Positions 1-7,109 of a stretch of 64,000 nt of DNA are shown here, piece after piece (within the stretch, counting starts at the first letter, position 1; every line of letters begins with the position of its first letter). Under the pieces are notes generated by a model. The model was not told the DNA's origin. It saw only the letters and a list, made by a program, of their open reading frames with translations, and searched no databases. The position numbers and the translations under genes were made by a program. This DNA comes from CAIMZW01 sp037133095 (lineage in GTDB: Bacteria; Actinomycetota; Actinomycetes; Nanopelagicales; Nanopelagicaceae). The DNA lies in contig JBAXOT010000001.1 of NCBI GenBank assembly GCA_037133095.1, forward strand, positions 1 to 64,000, given 5' to 3'.

Positions 1-599
1 AGCGCTGCCGTCGCGAAAAAGTAAAGCTCTTCCTCAAGGGCTCTAAGTGCGATGGACCAAAATGTCCTATTGAATCCCGCCCATACCCACCAGGGGAGCA
101 TGGTCGTGGTCGTTCCAAGGAATCCGAGTACCTATTACAGATGCGCGAAAAGCAAAAGTGCGCACGTATGTATGGTGTACTTGAGAAGCAATTCCGTGGC
201 TACTACGAAGAGGCAAACCGACTGCAAGGAAAGACTGGCGAGAACTTACTCGTCATCCTTGAGACTCGTTTGGACAATGTCGTTTTCCGTGCCGGCTTTG
301 CAAAGAGCCGCGACATGGCGCGTCAATTAGTCCGCCACAGTCACTTCCTTGTGAATGGCAAGAAGGTCAACATTCCTTCCTACCGCGTGTCACCAATGGA
401 CATCATTGATGTGGTTCCAGATTCTCTGAATACCACGCCATTTATTATCGCCAGCGCTGAACTCGGCGAGAAGGCGGTTCCGGCTTGGCTGGAAGTTGTT
501 GGATCCAAGCTTCGAATCTTGGTTCACGCAGTTCCAACCCGCCCTGTGATCGATACCTTGGTTCAAGAGCAACTTATCGTCGAGCTTTACTCGCGTTAA
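1..599 (+). CDS. rpsD: 30S ribosomal protein S4 (5' end outside window)
   Basis: S4 is a primary 16S rRNA binding protein that nucleates assembly of the small subunit body. The reading frame is open from base 3, so the gene begins upstream of the window; the internal ATG at 141 is not the real start. The visible N-terminal part holds cysteines in a CRRE...SKC...PKCP arrangement, which matches the zinc-binding form of S4 (one cysteine of the usual four lies outside). The S4 RNA-binding domain follows (LDNVVFRAGFAKSRDMARQ, then VNGKKVNIPSYRV). It ends LIVELYSR. It is followed by rpoA and rplQ, the usual end of the alpha operon. Identification is certain; only the first few codons are missing. 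Confidence 0.97.
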   Translation, partial: RCRREKVKLFLKGSKCDGPKCPIESRPYPPGEHGRGRSKESEYLLQMREKQKCARMYGVLEKQFRGYYEEANRLQGKTGENLLVILETRLDNVVFRAGFAKSRDMARQLVRHSHFLVNGKKVNIPSYRVSPMDIIDVVPDSLNTTPFIIASAELGEKAVPAWLEVVGSKLRILVHAVPTRPVIDTLVQEQLIVELYSR

Positions 600-615
600 T
601 AGTTTCACTTACTCG

Positions 616-635
616 GCCAGGGCTTCGGTCCTGGC
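616..635 (+). promoter_or_regulatory. UUCG-capped hairpin between rpsD and rpoA
   Basis: Arms GCCAGGGC (616-623) and GTCCTGGC (628-635) pair over 8 bp with one G-T wobble and enclose the stable loop TTCG. No T-run follows, so it is not a canonical terminator. It could be a processing site, a pause or a partial attenuator separating rpsD from rpoA expression. The structure is directly visible; the role is not known. Confidence 0.5.
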
Positions 636-674
636 AGAGCGAGAAAAAGATCTACAAAACTTTATAAGACCCGC

Positions 675-696
675 GGAGATCAAATAGTGGATCTCC
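675..696 (+). promoter_or_regulatory. Second hairpin in the rpoA leader
   Basis: GGAGATC (675-681) and GATCTCC (690-696) form a perfect 7-bp stem with an 8-base loop, ending 9 bases before the rpoA Shine-Dalgarno sequence (706-711). Position suggests an effect on rpoA translation or mRNA processing. No homology to a known ribosomal protein leader could be established by eye. Confidence 0.45.
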
Positions 697-716
697 CAGA
701 CCAACGGAGGAACTAA

Positions 717-1730
717 GTGCTGATTGCACAACGCCCCACCCTCAACGAGGAAGTTGTTAGCGAATTTCGTTCGCGTTTCATTATTGAGCCATTAGAACCT
801 GGCTTCGGTTACACCTTAGGAAATTCCCTTCGTCGTACCCTGCTCTCATCTATTCCAGGTGCTGCAGTGACGAGTATTCGCGTCAATGGTGCACTCCATG
901 AGTTCGCCACCCTTGAGGGCGTTAAAGAAGACATAACCGAAATCGTTTTGAATATTAAGAACCTCGTTCTTTCATCTGATAACGATGAACCTTCATTGCT
1001 TTACATCCGCGCTAACGGCGAAGGTGTTGTCACTGGTGCAGATATTGCCTGCCCAGCAGGCGTGCAGGTTCACAATCCAGAACTTCATATCGCAACCTTG
1101 AATGCCAGTGCAAAGTTTGAAGTAGAACTGACTGTCGAGCGTGGTCGTGGTTACGTTACCGCAGTTGCCAACAAGCAATCTGGCGGCGAAATTGGCCGGA
1201 TTCCAGTTGACTCTATTTACTCTCCAGTGCTTCGCGTTACCTACAAGGTAGAAGCAACACGCGTTGAACAACGTACTGACTTTGATCGTCTCATTGTTGA
1301 CGTAGAGACCAAGCAATCAATGAAGCCTTCCGATGCTATGGCATCAGCCGGTAGAACTTTGGTTGAGCTCTTCGGTCTTGCTCGCGAACTCAATGTTGAT
1401 GCAGAAGGTATCGAGATGGGACCTTCCGTTCAGGATGCTGCGCTCGCCGCGGACCTGGCACTTCCTATCGAGGACCTCGATCTGACCGTTCGTTCCTATA
1501 ACTGCCTCAAGCGTGAAGGTATTCACACTGTCGGCGAACTCGTAGGACGTTCCGAAGCAGATCTACTGGATATTCGAAATTTTGGCTCAAAATCCATTGA
1601 TGAAGTGAAGGCAAAACTTCACTCCATGGGTCTTCAATTGAAGGACAGCCCAATCGGTTTTGATCCAACCAAGCACGCAAATTACGGAACCACCCTCGAC
1701 GATGAAAACGTCGAGCCAGAGCAGCTCTAG
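717..1730 (+). CDS. rpoA: DNA-directed RNA polymerase subunit alpha
   Basis: Alpha forms the dimer that scaffolds beta and beta-prime assembly, and its C-terminal domain contacts UP elements and activators. The 337-residue protein has the normal length. The N-terminal domain (about 1-235) contains PLEPGFGYTLGNSLRRTLLSS, the classic dimerisation motif. The C-terminal helix-hairpin-helix domain (about 250-320) contains LTVRSYNCLKREGI and DIRNFGSKSIDEV. The start is GTG at 717, 5 bases after a strong GGAGGA (706-711). The gene is followed by rplQ with a Shine-Dalgarno sequence overlapping the rpoA stop codon. Confidence 0.98.
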   Translation: MLIAQRPTLNEEVVSEFRSRFIIEPLEPGFGYTLGNSLRRTLLSSIPGAAVTSIRVNGALHEFATLEGVKEDITEIVLNIKNLVLSSDNDEPSLLYIRANGEGVVTGADIACPAGVQVHNPELHIATLNASAKFEVELTVERGRGYVTAVANKQSGGEIGRIPVDSIYSPVLRVTYKVEATRVEQRTDFDRLIVDVETKQSMKPSDAMASAGRTLVELFGLARELNVDAEGIEMGPSVQDAALAADLALPIEDLDLTVRSYNCLKREGIHTVGELVGRSEADLLDIRNFGSKSIDEVKAKLHSMGLQLKDSPIGFDPTKHANYGTTLDDENVEPEQL

Positions 1731-1739
1731 GAGAACGCC

Positions 1740-2171
1740 ATGCCAACACCAAGTAAGGGTCCACGCCTCGGAAGTGGTCCCGCACACGAAAGACTGTTGC
1801 TGGGAACTCTAGCTGAGCAGCTTTTCGAACACGGAAAGATCACGACCACTGAGACCAAGGCCAAGCGCCTACGTCCAGTAGCCGAGCGCTTGATCACCCA
1901 TGCGAAAGTAGGGGATCTAGCCGCCCGACGTCGAGTTCTTGCCACCATCAGCAACAAGAGCGTCGTTCACACTCTCTTCACGGAGATTGCACCTCGCTTT
2001 GCCGAGCGCGACGGCGGATACACGCGGATTACCAAAATTGGACCACGTAATGGTGATAATGCCCCCATGGCAGTAATCGAACTTGTCGAAGCCGGCAAGC
2101 CAGCCAAGAAGGCCACCGTTGCCACTGCTGAAAAAGTTGCCAAGAAGGCCGCTGCTAAAAAGGCAGAATAA
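1740..2171 (+). CDS. rplQ: 50S ribosomal protein L17
   Basis: L17 is a large-subunit protein near the exit tunnel. The start MPTPSKGPRLGSGPAHERLL and the motif TTETKAKRLRPVAERLIT are typical of the family. The L17 core ends near residue 120 and is followed by a lysine/alanine-rich tail (PAKKATVATAEKVAKKAAAK) of the kind common in actinobacterial L17. ATG at 1740 follows AGGAGA at 1729-1734, which overlaps the rpoA stop. It is the last ribosomal protein gene of this operon; a terminator-like hairpin lies 30 bases downstream, inside the start of truA. Confidence 0.97.
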   Translation: MPTPSKGPRLGSGPAHERLLLGTLAEQLFEHGKITTTETKAKRLRPVAERLITHAKVGDLAARRRVLATISNKSVVHTLFTEIAPRFAERDGGYTRITKIGPRNGDNAPMAVIELVEAGKPAKKATVATAEKVAKKAAAKKAE

Positions 2172-2193
2172 TTTCTTAGCTCAATAACTCATT

Positions 2194-3030
2194 ATGACCG
2201 AACCCACTCTCAATCCCGAGAGTGGGTTTCGTCGTTTAAAGATAGATCTTGCTTATGACGGGACCAATTTCGCGGGCTGGGCAAAGCAACCAGATCAACG
2301 AACTGTGCAAGAAGATATCGAAGATGCTCTTTCGCGCTTGGTTCGCTTCCCTGTGGCGACGATCGTCGCGGGTCGAACCGATGCCGGAGTTCATGCTACC
2401 CATCAAATTATTCATGTTGATGTTCCAGCCGAAGATCTTGATATCGATAATTTTGGCTATAAATTAAATCGAATCGTTGAAGAAGATATTGTGATTAACT
2501 CTGTGGTGCAAGCGCCGTTGAACTTCCACGCCAGATTCTCTGCTCTTCGGCGTCAATATATTTACAAAATTGTTGATGATGGGCGACAGATTTCCCCGTT
2601 GGAACGATTTGATGTTGCCTCTTGGTTTCGCCCATTAGATCTTGATCTCATGAACAGCGCCAGCGCGCAAATGCTCGGTAATCAAGATTTTGCAGCCTTC
2701 TGCAAATTTCGCGAGGGCAGCACCACGCTGCGTCGATTGGAAGTATTTCATTGGTACCGATTGCAAAATGGCATCATCGCGGCTGATGTTGTTGCCGATG
2801 CTTTCTGTTACTCGATGGTGCGCAACCTGGTTGGTGCTGCAGTGTGTGTTGGTGAAGGACGTTTCCCGCAAGAGTGGATGGTGAATCTGCTTTTGGATAA
2901 AAATCGAGTTTCCAACAGTTATGTATTCCCGGCAAAAGGTTTAACACTGACGAACGTTGAATACCCGGCTGACGATCAACTACTGGATCGCATTTCCATG
3001 ACTCTTGGCCGAAGAGACGACGAGTACTAA
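2194..3030 (+). CDS. truA: tRNA pseudouridine(38-40) synthase
   Basis: TruA isomerises uridines 38-40 in the anticodon stem of many tRNAs. The 278-residue protein has the catalytic motif GRTDAGVHA with the nucleophilic aspartate at about residue 63, plus IDLAYDGTNFAGW at the N-terminus and NFHARFSALRRQYIYKI. It carries about a dozen extra N-terminal residues compared with many relatives, but no in-frame ATG, GTG or TTG lies between 2194 and the conserved core, so 2194 is retained. No clear Shine-Dalgarno sequence precedes it, and an 11-bp hairpin covers codons 3-12. The stop overlaps the next start by one base (TAATG). Confidence 0.95.
   Translation: MTEPTLNPESGFRRLKIDLAYDGTNFAGWAKQPDQRTVQEDIEDALSRLVRFPVATIVAGRTDAGVHATHQIIHVDVPAEDLDIDNFGYKLNRIVEEDIVINSVVQAPLNFHARFSALRRQYIYKIVDDGRQISPLERFDVASWFRPLDLDLMNSASAQMLGNQDFAAFCKFREGSTTLRRLEVFHWYRLQNGIIAADVVADAFCYSMVRNLVGAAVCVGEGRFPQEWMVNLLLDKNRVSNSYVFPAKGLTLTNVEYPADDQLLDRISMTLGRRDDEY
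2201..2228 (+). terminator. Terminator-like hairpin inside the truA start
   Basis: AACCCACTCTC (2201-2211) pairs perfectly over 11 bp with GAGAGTGGGTT (2218-2228) around loop AATCCC, followed by the moderately T-rich TCGTCGTTT. It lies 30 bases after the rplQ stop, where an operon terminator is expected, yet it is inside the truA coding frame starting at 2194. It may end or attenuate the rplQ transcript, or control truA translation. The T-tract is poor, so termination efficiency is uncertain. Confidence 0.55.
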
Positions 3031-4631
3031 TGGGTCATATTGATGTAAGTGGCGTGGAGTACTGGCTTCCTGATGGTCGGATTCTGCTCAGTGATATTAA
3101 TTTCCGGGTGGGCGACGGTGCCAAGGTGGCCATTGTCGGAGCCAATGGCTCTGGCAAGACGACGCTTATCCGAATGATCTGTGGCGATCTAGCGCCACAC
3201 GCCGGCAAGATTTCGCTTTCTGGTGGGTTGGGAATAATGCGTCAGTTCATCGGCCAAGTTCGAGATGAGAGCACAGTCCGCGATCTCTTGGTTTCGATTT
3301 CGCCACCGAAGATCCGGGAGGGTGCGGCCAGGCTTATCGAGGCTGAAAAATTAATGAGCGCTGTCAACGGCGTGAAGGAGCAGATGGCTTACGCCCAGGC
3401 AATATCGGATTGGGGCGATATTGGGGGTTATGACGCCGAAGTCTTATGGGATGTCTGTTGTACCAGCGCGCTCGGAAAATCTTTCGACGAGGTCGCACAC
3501 CGTTTAGTGAATACCTTGAGCGGCGGCGAGCAGAAGAAAGTTGTGCTACAGGCTCTCCTACGTGGGCCAGATGAAGTTCTCGTCCTCGATGAACCAGATA
3601 ATTATTTGGATGTGCCATCTAAACGATGGCTGGAAGAAGAGTTAGTTGCCACAAAGAAAACCGTTTTCTTTGTGAGTCATGATCGAGAATTGCTCAATCA
3701 TGTTGCGCAGAAGATTGTCACGGTTGAATTAGGCGTCCATGGAAATAGCGCCTGGGTTCACGGTGGAAATTTTGCAACATGGCCCGAAGCTCGCAAAGCA
3801 CGACAGGAGCGGTTTGCCGAACTCTTGCAACGTTGGGAAGAGGAGCACGAGCGGCTCATCAACTTGGTCAAAACGCTCCAAGTCCAAGCCGCAAATAGCC
3901 CCGATATGGCCTCTAAATACCGAGCCATGCAAACTCGGTTACGTAAATTTGAAGAAGTTGGGGCGCCCGAAGCGCCACCGGTCGAACAAAATGTCCAAGT
4001 TGGATTGAAGGGCGGTCGGACCGGTCTTCGGGTCGTGACGTGCGAGAGCCTGAGGCTGGAAGGACTGACCGAGCCGTTTAACCTGGAACTTTTCTACGGC
4101 GACCGAGTTGCAGTCCTGGGCAAGAATGGCACCGGAAAATCGCATTTTCTCCGACTGCTCGCTGGCGATACCACAGTCAAACACTCGGGAACTTACAAAT
4201 TGGGCGCCAGAGTCAGCGCCGGCTTCTTTGCTCAGACCCATTCGCACCCAGAATTCATCGGAAAGACCCTGGTGGAGATCCTTTGGCGGGAAAGTTCGCT
4301 GCAATTAGGTCCAGCTAAGAGCGTGCTTCGGCGTTATGAACTCCACCAACAGGCCGATCAACGCTTTGAGTCACTCTCAGGCGGTCAGCAAGCCAGATTT
4401 CAGATCTTATTGTTGGAATTACAAGGCTCCACCATGCTTTTGCTCGATGAGCCCACCGATAACCTGGATTTGGCCTCTGCTGAGGCCCTGGAGCATGGTC
4501 TAACTGGATTTGCTGGGACAGTTCTGGCTGTGACCCACGATCGCTGGTTCACCCGAGGCTTCGACAGATACCTGATCTTTCCGGCCAATGGTCAGGTGTA
4601 CGAGGCGCCAGAACCAGTCTGGGATTATTGA
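3030..4631 (+). CDS. ABC-F family ATPase (ribosome-associated type)
   Basis: The 533-residue protein contains two ABC ATPase domains and no membrane segment, the layout of the ABC-F family, whose members act on ribosomes (translation factors or antibiotic target protection). Domain 1 has Walker A GANGSGKTT (about 37-45), signature LSGGEQKK and Walker B VLVLDEPDNYLD. Domain 2 has GKNGTGKS, LSGGQQARF and LLLDEPTDNLD. A charged coiled linker (about residues 255-310, EARKARQERFAELLQRWEEEH onward) corresponds to the P-site tRNA interaction motif. It overlaps truA by one base, so translational coupling is likely. Whether it is a housekeeping factor or gives resistance cannot be told from sequence. 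Confidence 0.9.
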   Translation: MGHIDVSGVEYWLPDGRILLSDINFRVGDGAKVAIVGANGSGKTTLIRMICGDLAPHAGKISLSGGLGIMRQFIGQVRDESTVRDLLVSISPPKIREGAARLIEAEKLMSAVNGVKEQMAYAQAISDWGDIGGYDAEVLWDVCCTSALGKSFDEVAHRLVNTLSGGEQKKVVLQALLRGPDEVLVLDEPDNYLDVPSKRWLEEELVATKKTVFFVSHDRELLNHVAQKIVTVELGVHGNSAWVHGGNFATWPEARKARQERFAELLQRWEEEHERLINLVKTLQVQAANSPDMASKYRAMQTRLRKFEEVGAPEAPPVEQNVQVGLKGGRTGLRVVTCESLRLEGLTEPFNLELFYGDRVAVLGKNGTGKSHFLRLLAGDTTVKHSGTYKLGARVSAGFFAQTHSHPEFIGKTLVEILWRESSLQLGPAKSVLRRYELHQQADQRFESLSGGQQARFQILLLELQGSTMLLLDEPTDNLDLASAEALEHGLTGFAGTVLAVTHDRWFTRGFDRYLIFPANGQVYEAPEPVWDY

Positions 4632-4674
4632 TTTTCTTAAGTTTTCTTTGATTTTTGCCGGGCTCCACTCTTTT

Positions 4675-4704
4675 TTGACCCGAGTGTGCTATCAAGGGTA
4701 ACCT
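4675..4704 (+). promoter_or_regulatory. Putative promoter of rplM-rpsI
   Basis: TTGACC (4675-4680) is followed after 18 bases by TAACCT (4699-4704), which fits the TANNNT -10 pattern of actinobacterial housekeeping promoters. It lies in the only sizeable gap upstream of rplM. A short stem GCCCTT/AAGGGC (4706-4711 and 4727-4732) lies in the predicted leader. Confidence 0.5.
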
Positions 4705-4762
4705 TGCCCTTCTGCTAATCGCCCGCAAGGGCCCCACAAGCTGTTAGAAAGAGAGAAATCTC

Positions 4763-5218
4763 GTGCGCACTTTTTCACCCAAAGCCGGTGACGTCAGTCG
4801 TAAATGGCATGTCATCGATGCCGAAGGCGTAGTACTTGGTCGTCTTGCAAGTCACGCAGCGGTTCTTCTTCGTGGCAAGCACAAGACCACCTTCGCCCCT
4901 CATATCGACATGGGTGATTTCGTCATTGTTATCAACGCCGAGAAGGTAGTTCTTACTGGTCAAAAAGCCGGTCAGAAGTTTGCTCACCACCACTCTGGTT
5001 TTCCAGGTGGCATGACCTCGATCGTGTACTCCGATCTTCTCAACACTGATCCAACTCGTATTGTCGAGAAGGCGATCTTGGGAATGATTCCGAAGAATAA
5101 GTTAGGCAGCACTGTTGGCAACAAGCTCAAGGTGTATGCAGGTCCAACACACCCACACGCTGCGCAGAATCCATCTGCTTATGAATTCACTCAAGTTTCA
5201 CAAATCGTGACGAAGTAA
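4763..5218 (+). CDS. rplM: 50S ribosomal protein L13
   Basis: L13 is an early-assembling large-subunit protein. The 151-residue product starts MRTFSPKAGDVSRKWHVIDA and includes GRLASHAAVLLRGKHK and the conserved KAILGMIPKNKLG segment. The start is GTG at 4763 with only a weak purine-rich ribosome binding region (AGAAAGAGAG). rpsI follows 12 bases later, the universal L13-S9 pairing. Confidence 0.97.
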   Translation: MRTFSPKAGDVSRKWHVIDAEGVVLGRLASHAAVLLRGKHKTTFAPHIDMGDFVIVINAEKVVLTGQKAGQKFAHHHSGFPGGMTSIVYSDLLNTDPTRIVEKAILGMIPKNKLGSTVGNKLKVYAGPTHPHAAQNPSAYEFTQVSQIVTK

Positions 5219-5230
5219 ATAGGAGCATAC

Positions 5231-5716
5231 ATGTCTGACTTTGAAACCGTCGTCGATCTCGACGAAGAAACTCCTACTTCGTACAGCACCAGCACACCTG
5301 CTGCTGCCACGAACCGCCCAGCAATCACCGCACCTGGTGGTGGCACTGGTCGTCGTAAAGAGGCCGTAGCTCGCGTTCGCTTGATTCCTGGTTCTGGAAA
5401 TTGGACCGTCAATGGCAAGCCGCTCGCAGTTTACTTTCCCAACAAAGTGCACCAACAACTCGTCTCCGAGCCTTTCCGCACCGTCGGTGCTGAAGGTGCT
5501 TACGATGTAATCGCCCGTATCAATGGTGGCGGTACCTCAGGACAAGCCGGCGCACTTCGTCTTGGCGTTGCCCGTGCATTGAATGAGATCGATGTCGATG
5601 CAAACCGCCCAGCTTTGAAGAAAGCTGGCTTCCTCACCCGTGACGCTCGCGTTATCGAACGCAAGAAGTACGGTCTGAAGAAGGCACGTAAGCGTTCGCA
5701 ATACAGCAAGCGTTAA
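5231..5716 (+). CDS. rpsI: 30S ribosomal protein S9
   Basis: S9 contacts the P-site tRNA through its C-terminal tail. The conserved core begins at about residue 40 (TGRRKEAVARVRLIPGSG) and the protein ends with the basic KYGLKKARKRSQYSKR tail. An acidic, low-complexity N-terminal extension of about 38 residues precedes the core, a common actinobacterial feature. ATG at 5231 is preceded by AGGAG at 5221-5225. It forms an operon with rplM and probably continues into glmM, 29 bases downstream. Confidence 0.97.
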   Translation: MSDFETVVDLDEETPTSYSTSTPAAATNRPAITAPGGGTGRRKEAVARVRLIPGSGNWTVNGKPLAVYFPNKVHQQLVSEPFRTVGAEGAYDVIARINGGGTSGQAGALRLGVARALNEIDVDANRPALKKAGFLTRDARVIERKKYGLKKARKRSQYSKR

Positions 5717-5745
5717 TTACTTATCCTTTAGGAGTTCTTGCAACC

Positions 5746-7080
5746 GTGGCTCTCTTTGGCACCGATGGTGTCCGAGGGCTGGCTAATCGCGATCTCACTG
5801 CCGAACTGGCGTTGGATTTAGCGGTCGGGGCTGCACACATTCTCGGCGAGGCTGGCGCGTTTTCTGGCCATCGTCCGCGGGCAATAGTTGGGCAAGATTC
5901 CCGAGCCTCTGGTGAATTTCTCGAGGCTGCAGTCGTCGCTGGTCTTGCCAGTGCTGGTGTTGACGTTTATCGCGTAGGTGTCATTCCCACCCCTGCAGTC
6001 TCGTATCTCGTAGCCGAAAGTGGCGCGGATCTTGGCGTCATGATTAGTGCATCGCACAATCCCATGCCCGACAATGGAATCAAATTCTTTGCCAAAGGTG
6101 GCGACAAACTTGGCGATCAATTAGAGGCCGCTATCGAAGCTCGAATGCAAGAGTTTTGGGAGCGACCAATTGGGCACAATGTCGGCCGCATTATTAATGA
6201 TGAAAGTGCGCAAGAGCGCTACATCTTTCATTTACTTTCTTCCTTGGAATCTTCTTTGCAGGGCATCAAAGTTGTCGTTGATTGCGCCAATGGCGCAGCG
6301 TCAGAAGTTGCGCCCGAGGTTTACTCTCGAGCCGGTGCTGAAGTCATCGCGATCTCGAATCAACCAAATGGTTGGAATATCAATGAGAACTGCGGTTCCA
6401 CCCACCTCGAGAATTTAATTGCCAAGGTCAAGGAAGTCGGTGCCGATTTAGGCATTGGCCATGATGGAGATGCAGATCGATGCCTGGCAATCGATGGCGA
6501 TGGGAATGTTATCGATGGCGATTTCATCATGGCCATCCTGGCCCATCACTGGCAGGTTCCGACTGTTGTCGGCACCGTCATGAGCAATCTAGGATTTTTT
6601 AAAGCGATGCAGGCGAAAAACATTTCGGTTGAAGCCACTTCGGTAGGCGATCGGTATGTTCTCGAAAAGATGTTGGCTGATGACCATCAATTAGGTGGCG
6701 AACAATCCGGTCACATCATTATGCGCAAGTTCTCCAATACCGGTGATGGAGTTCTCACCGCTCTTCAACTGATGCAGGTTATGGCATCGACGGGCGAGCC
6801 ATTGAAAAATCTGGCGTCCATAATGAGTCGGTTTCCACAAGTATTGATCAATGTGAAAGACGTAGATAAATCGAGATTGAATAGTTCCACTCTCATCTCA
6901 TCCGCTATTGACGCTAAAACCAATGCGTTAGGTGATCGTGGCCGAATTTTGGTTCGCTCATCCGGAACCGAATCCTTAGTCCGGGTTATGGTTGAGGCCG
7001 AGAGCCTCGAGGAGGCCAGCGAAATCGCTTCAGCGATAGCGGAAATAGTAAGATCGGAACTCGGTCAACCCACTCACTAG
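5746..7080 (+). CDS. glmM: Phosphoglucosamine mutase
   Basis: GlmM converts glucosamine-6-phosphate to glucosamine-1-phosphate on the way to UDP-GlcNAc and peptidoglycan. The 444-residue protein has the family's normal size, the active-site phosphoserine loop ISASHNPMPDNG (Ser103), the metal-binding loop HDGDADRC and the sugar-specificity motif GGEQSGHI. The C-terminal phosphate-binding motif is VRSSGTESLVRVM. It starts with GTG at 5746 after AGGAG at 5730-5734. glmS, the preceding enzyme of the pathway, follows 29 bases later. Confidence 0.96.
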   Translation: MALFGTDGVRGLANRDLTAELALDLAVGAAHILGEAGAFSGHRPRAIVGQDSRASGEFLEAAVVAGLASAGVDVYRVGVIPTPAVSYLVAESGADLGVMISASHNPMPDNGIKFFAKGGDKLGDQLEAAIEARMQEFWERPIGHNVGRIINDESAQERYIFHLLSSLESSLQGIKVVVDCANGAASEVAPEVYSRAGAEVIAISNQPNGWNINENCGSTHLENLIAKVKEVGADLGIGHDGDADRCLAIDGDGNVIDGDFIMAILAHHWQVPTVVGTVMSNLGFFKAMQAKNISVEATSVGDRYVLEKMLADDHQLGGEQSGHIIMRKFSNTGDGVLTALQLMQVMASTGEPLKNLASIMSRFPQVLINVKDVDKSRLNSSTLISSAIDAKTNALGDRGRILVRSSGTESLVRVMVEAESLEEASEIASAIAEIVRSELGQPTH

Positions 7081-7109
7081 TCAACCTTCTCAACAAAGGA
7101 GCAATTACC

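Noticed and set aside
3364..4304. Long opposite-strand open frames across the ABC-F gene and other genes
   Set aside because: They are antisense shadows of strongly conserved genes, lack ribosome binding sites and have no recognisable domains.
4703..4740. Ribosomal protein L13-type leader RNA before rplM
   Set aside because: Only one 6-bp stem with a 15-base loop is visible and no match to known L13 leader motifs could be recalled with confidence.
7081..7109. glmS ribozyme or GlcN6P riboswitch before glmS
   Set aside because: The gap is only 29 bases, far too short for the ribozyme, and holds just a ribosome binding site.
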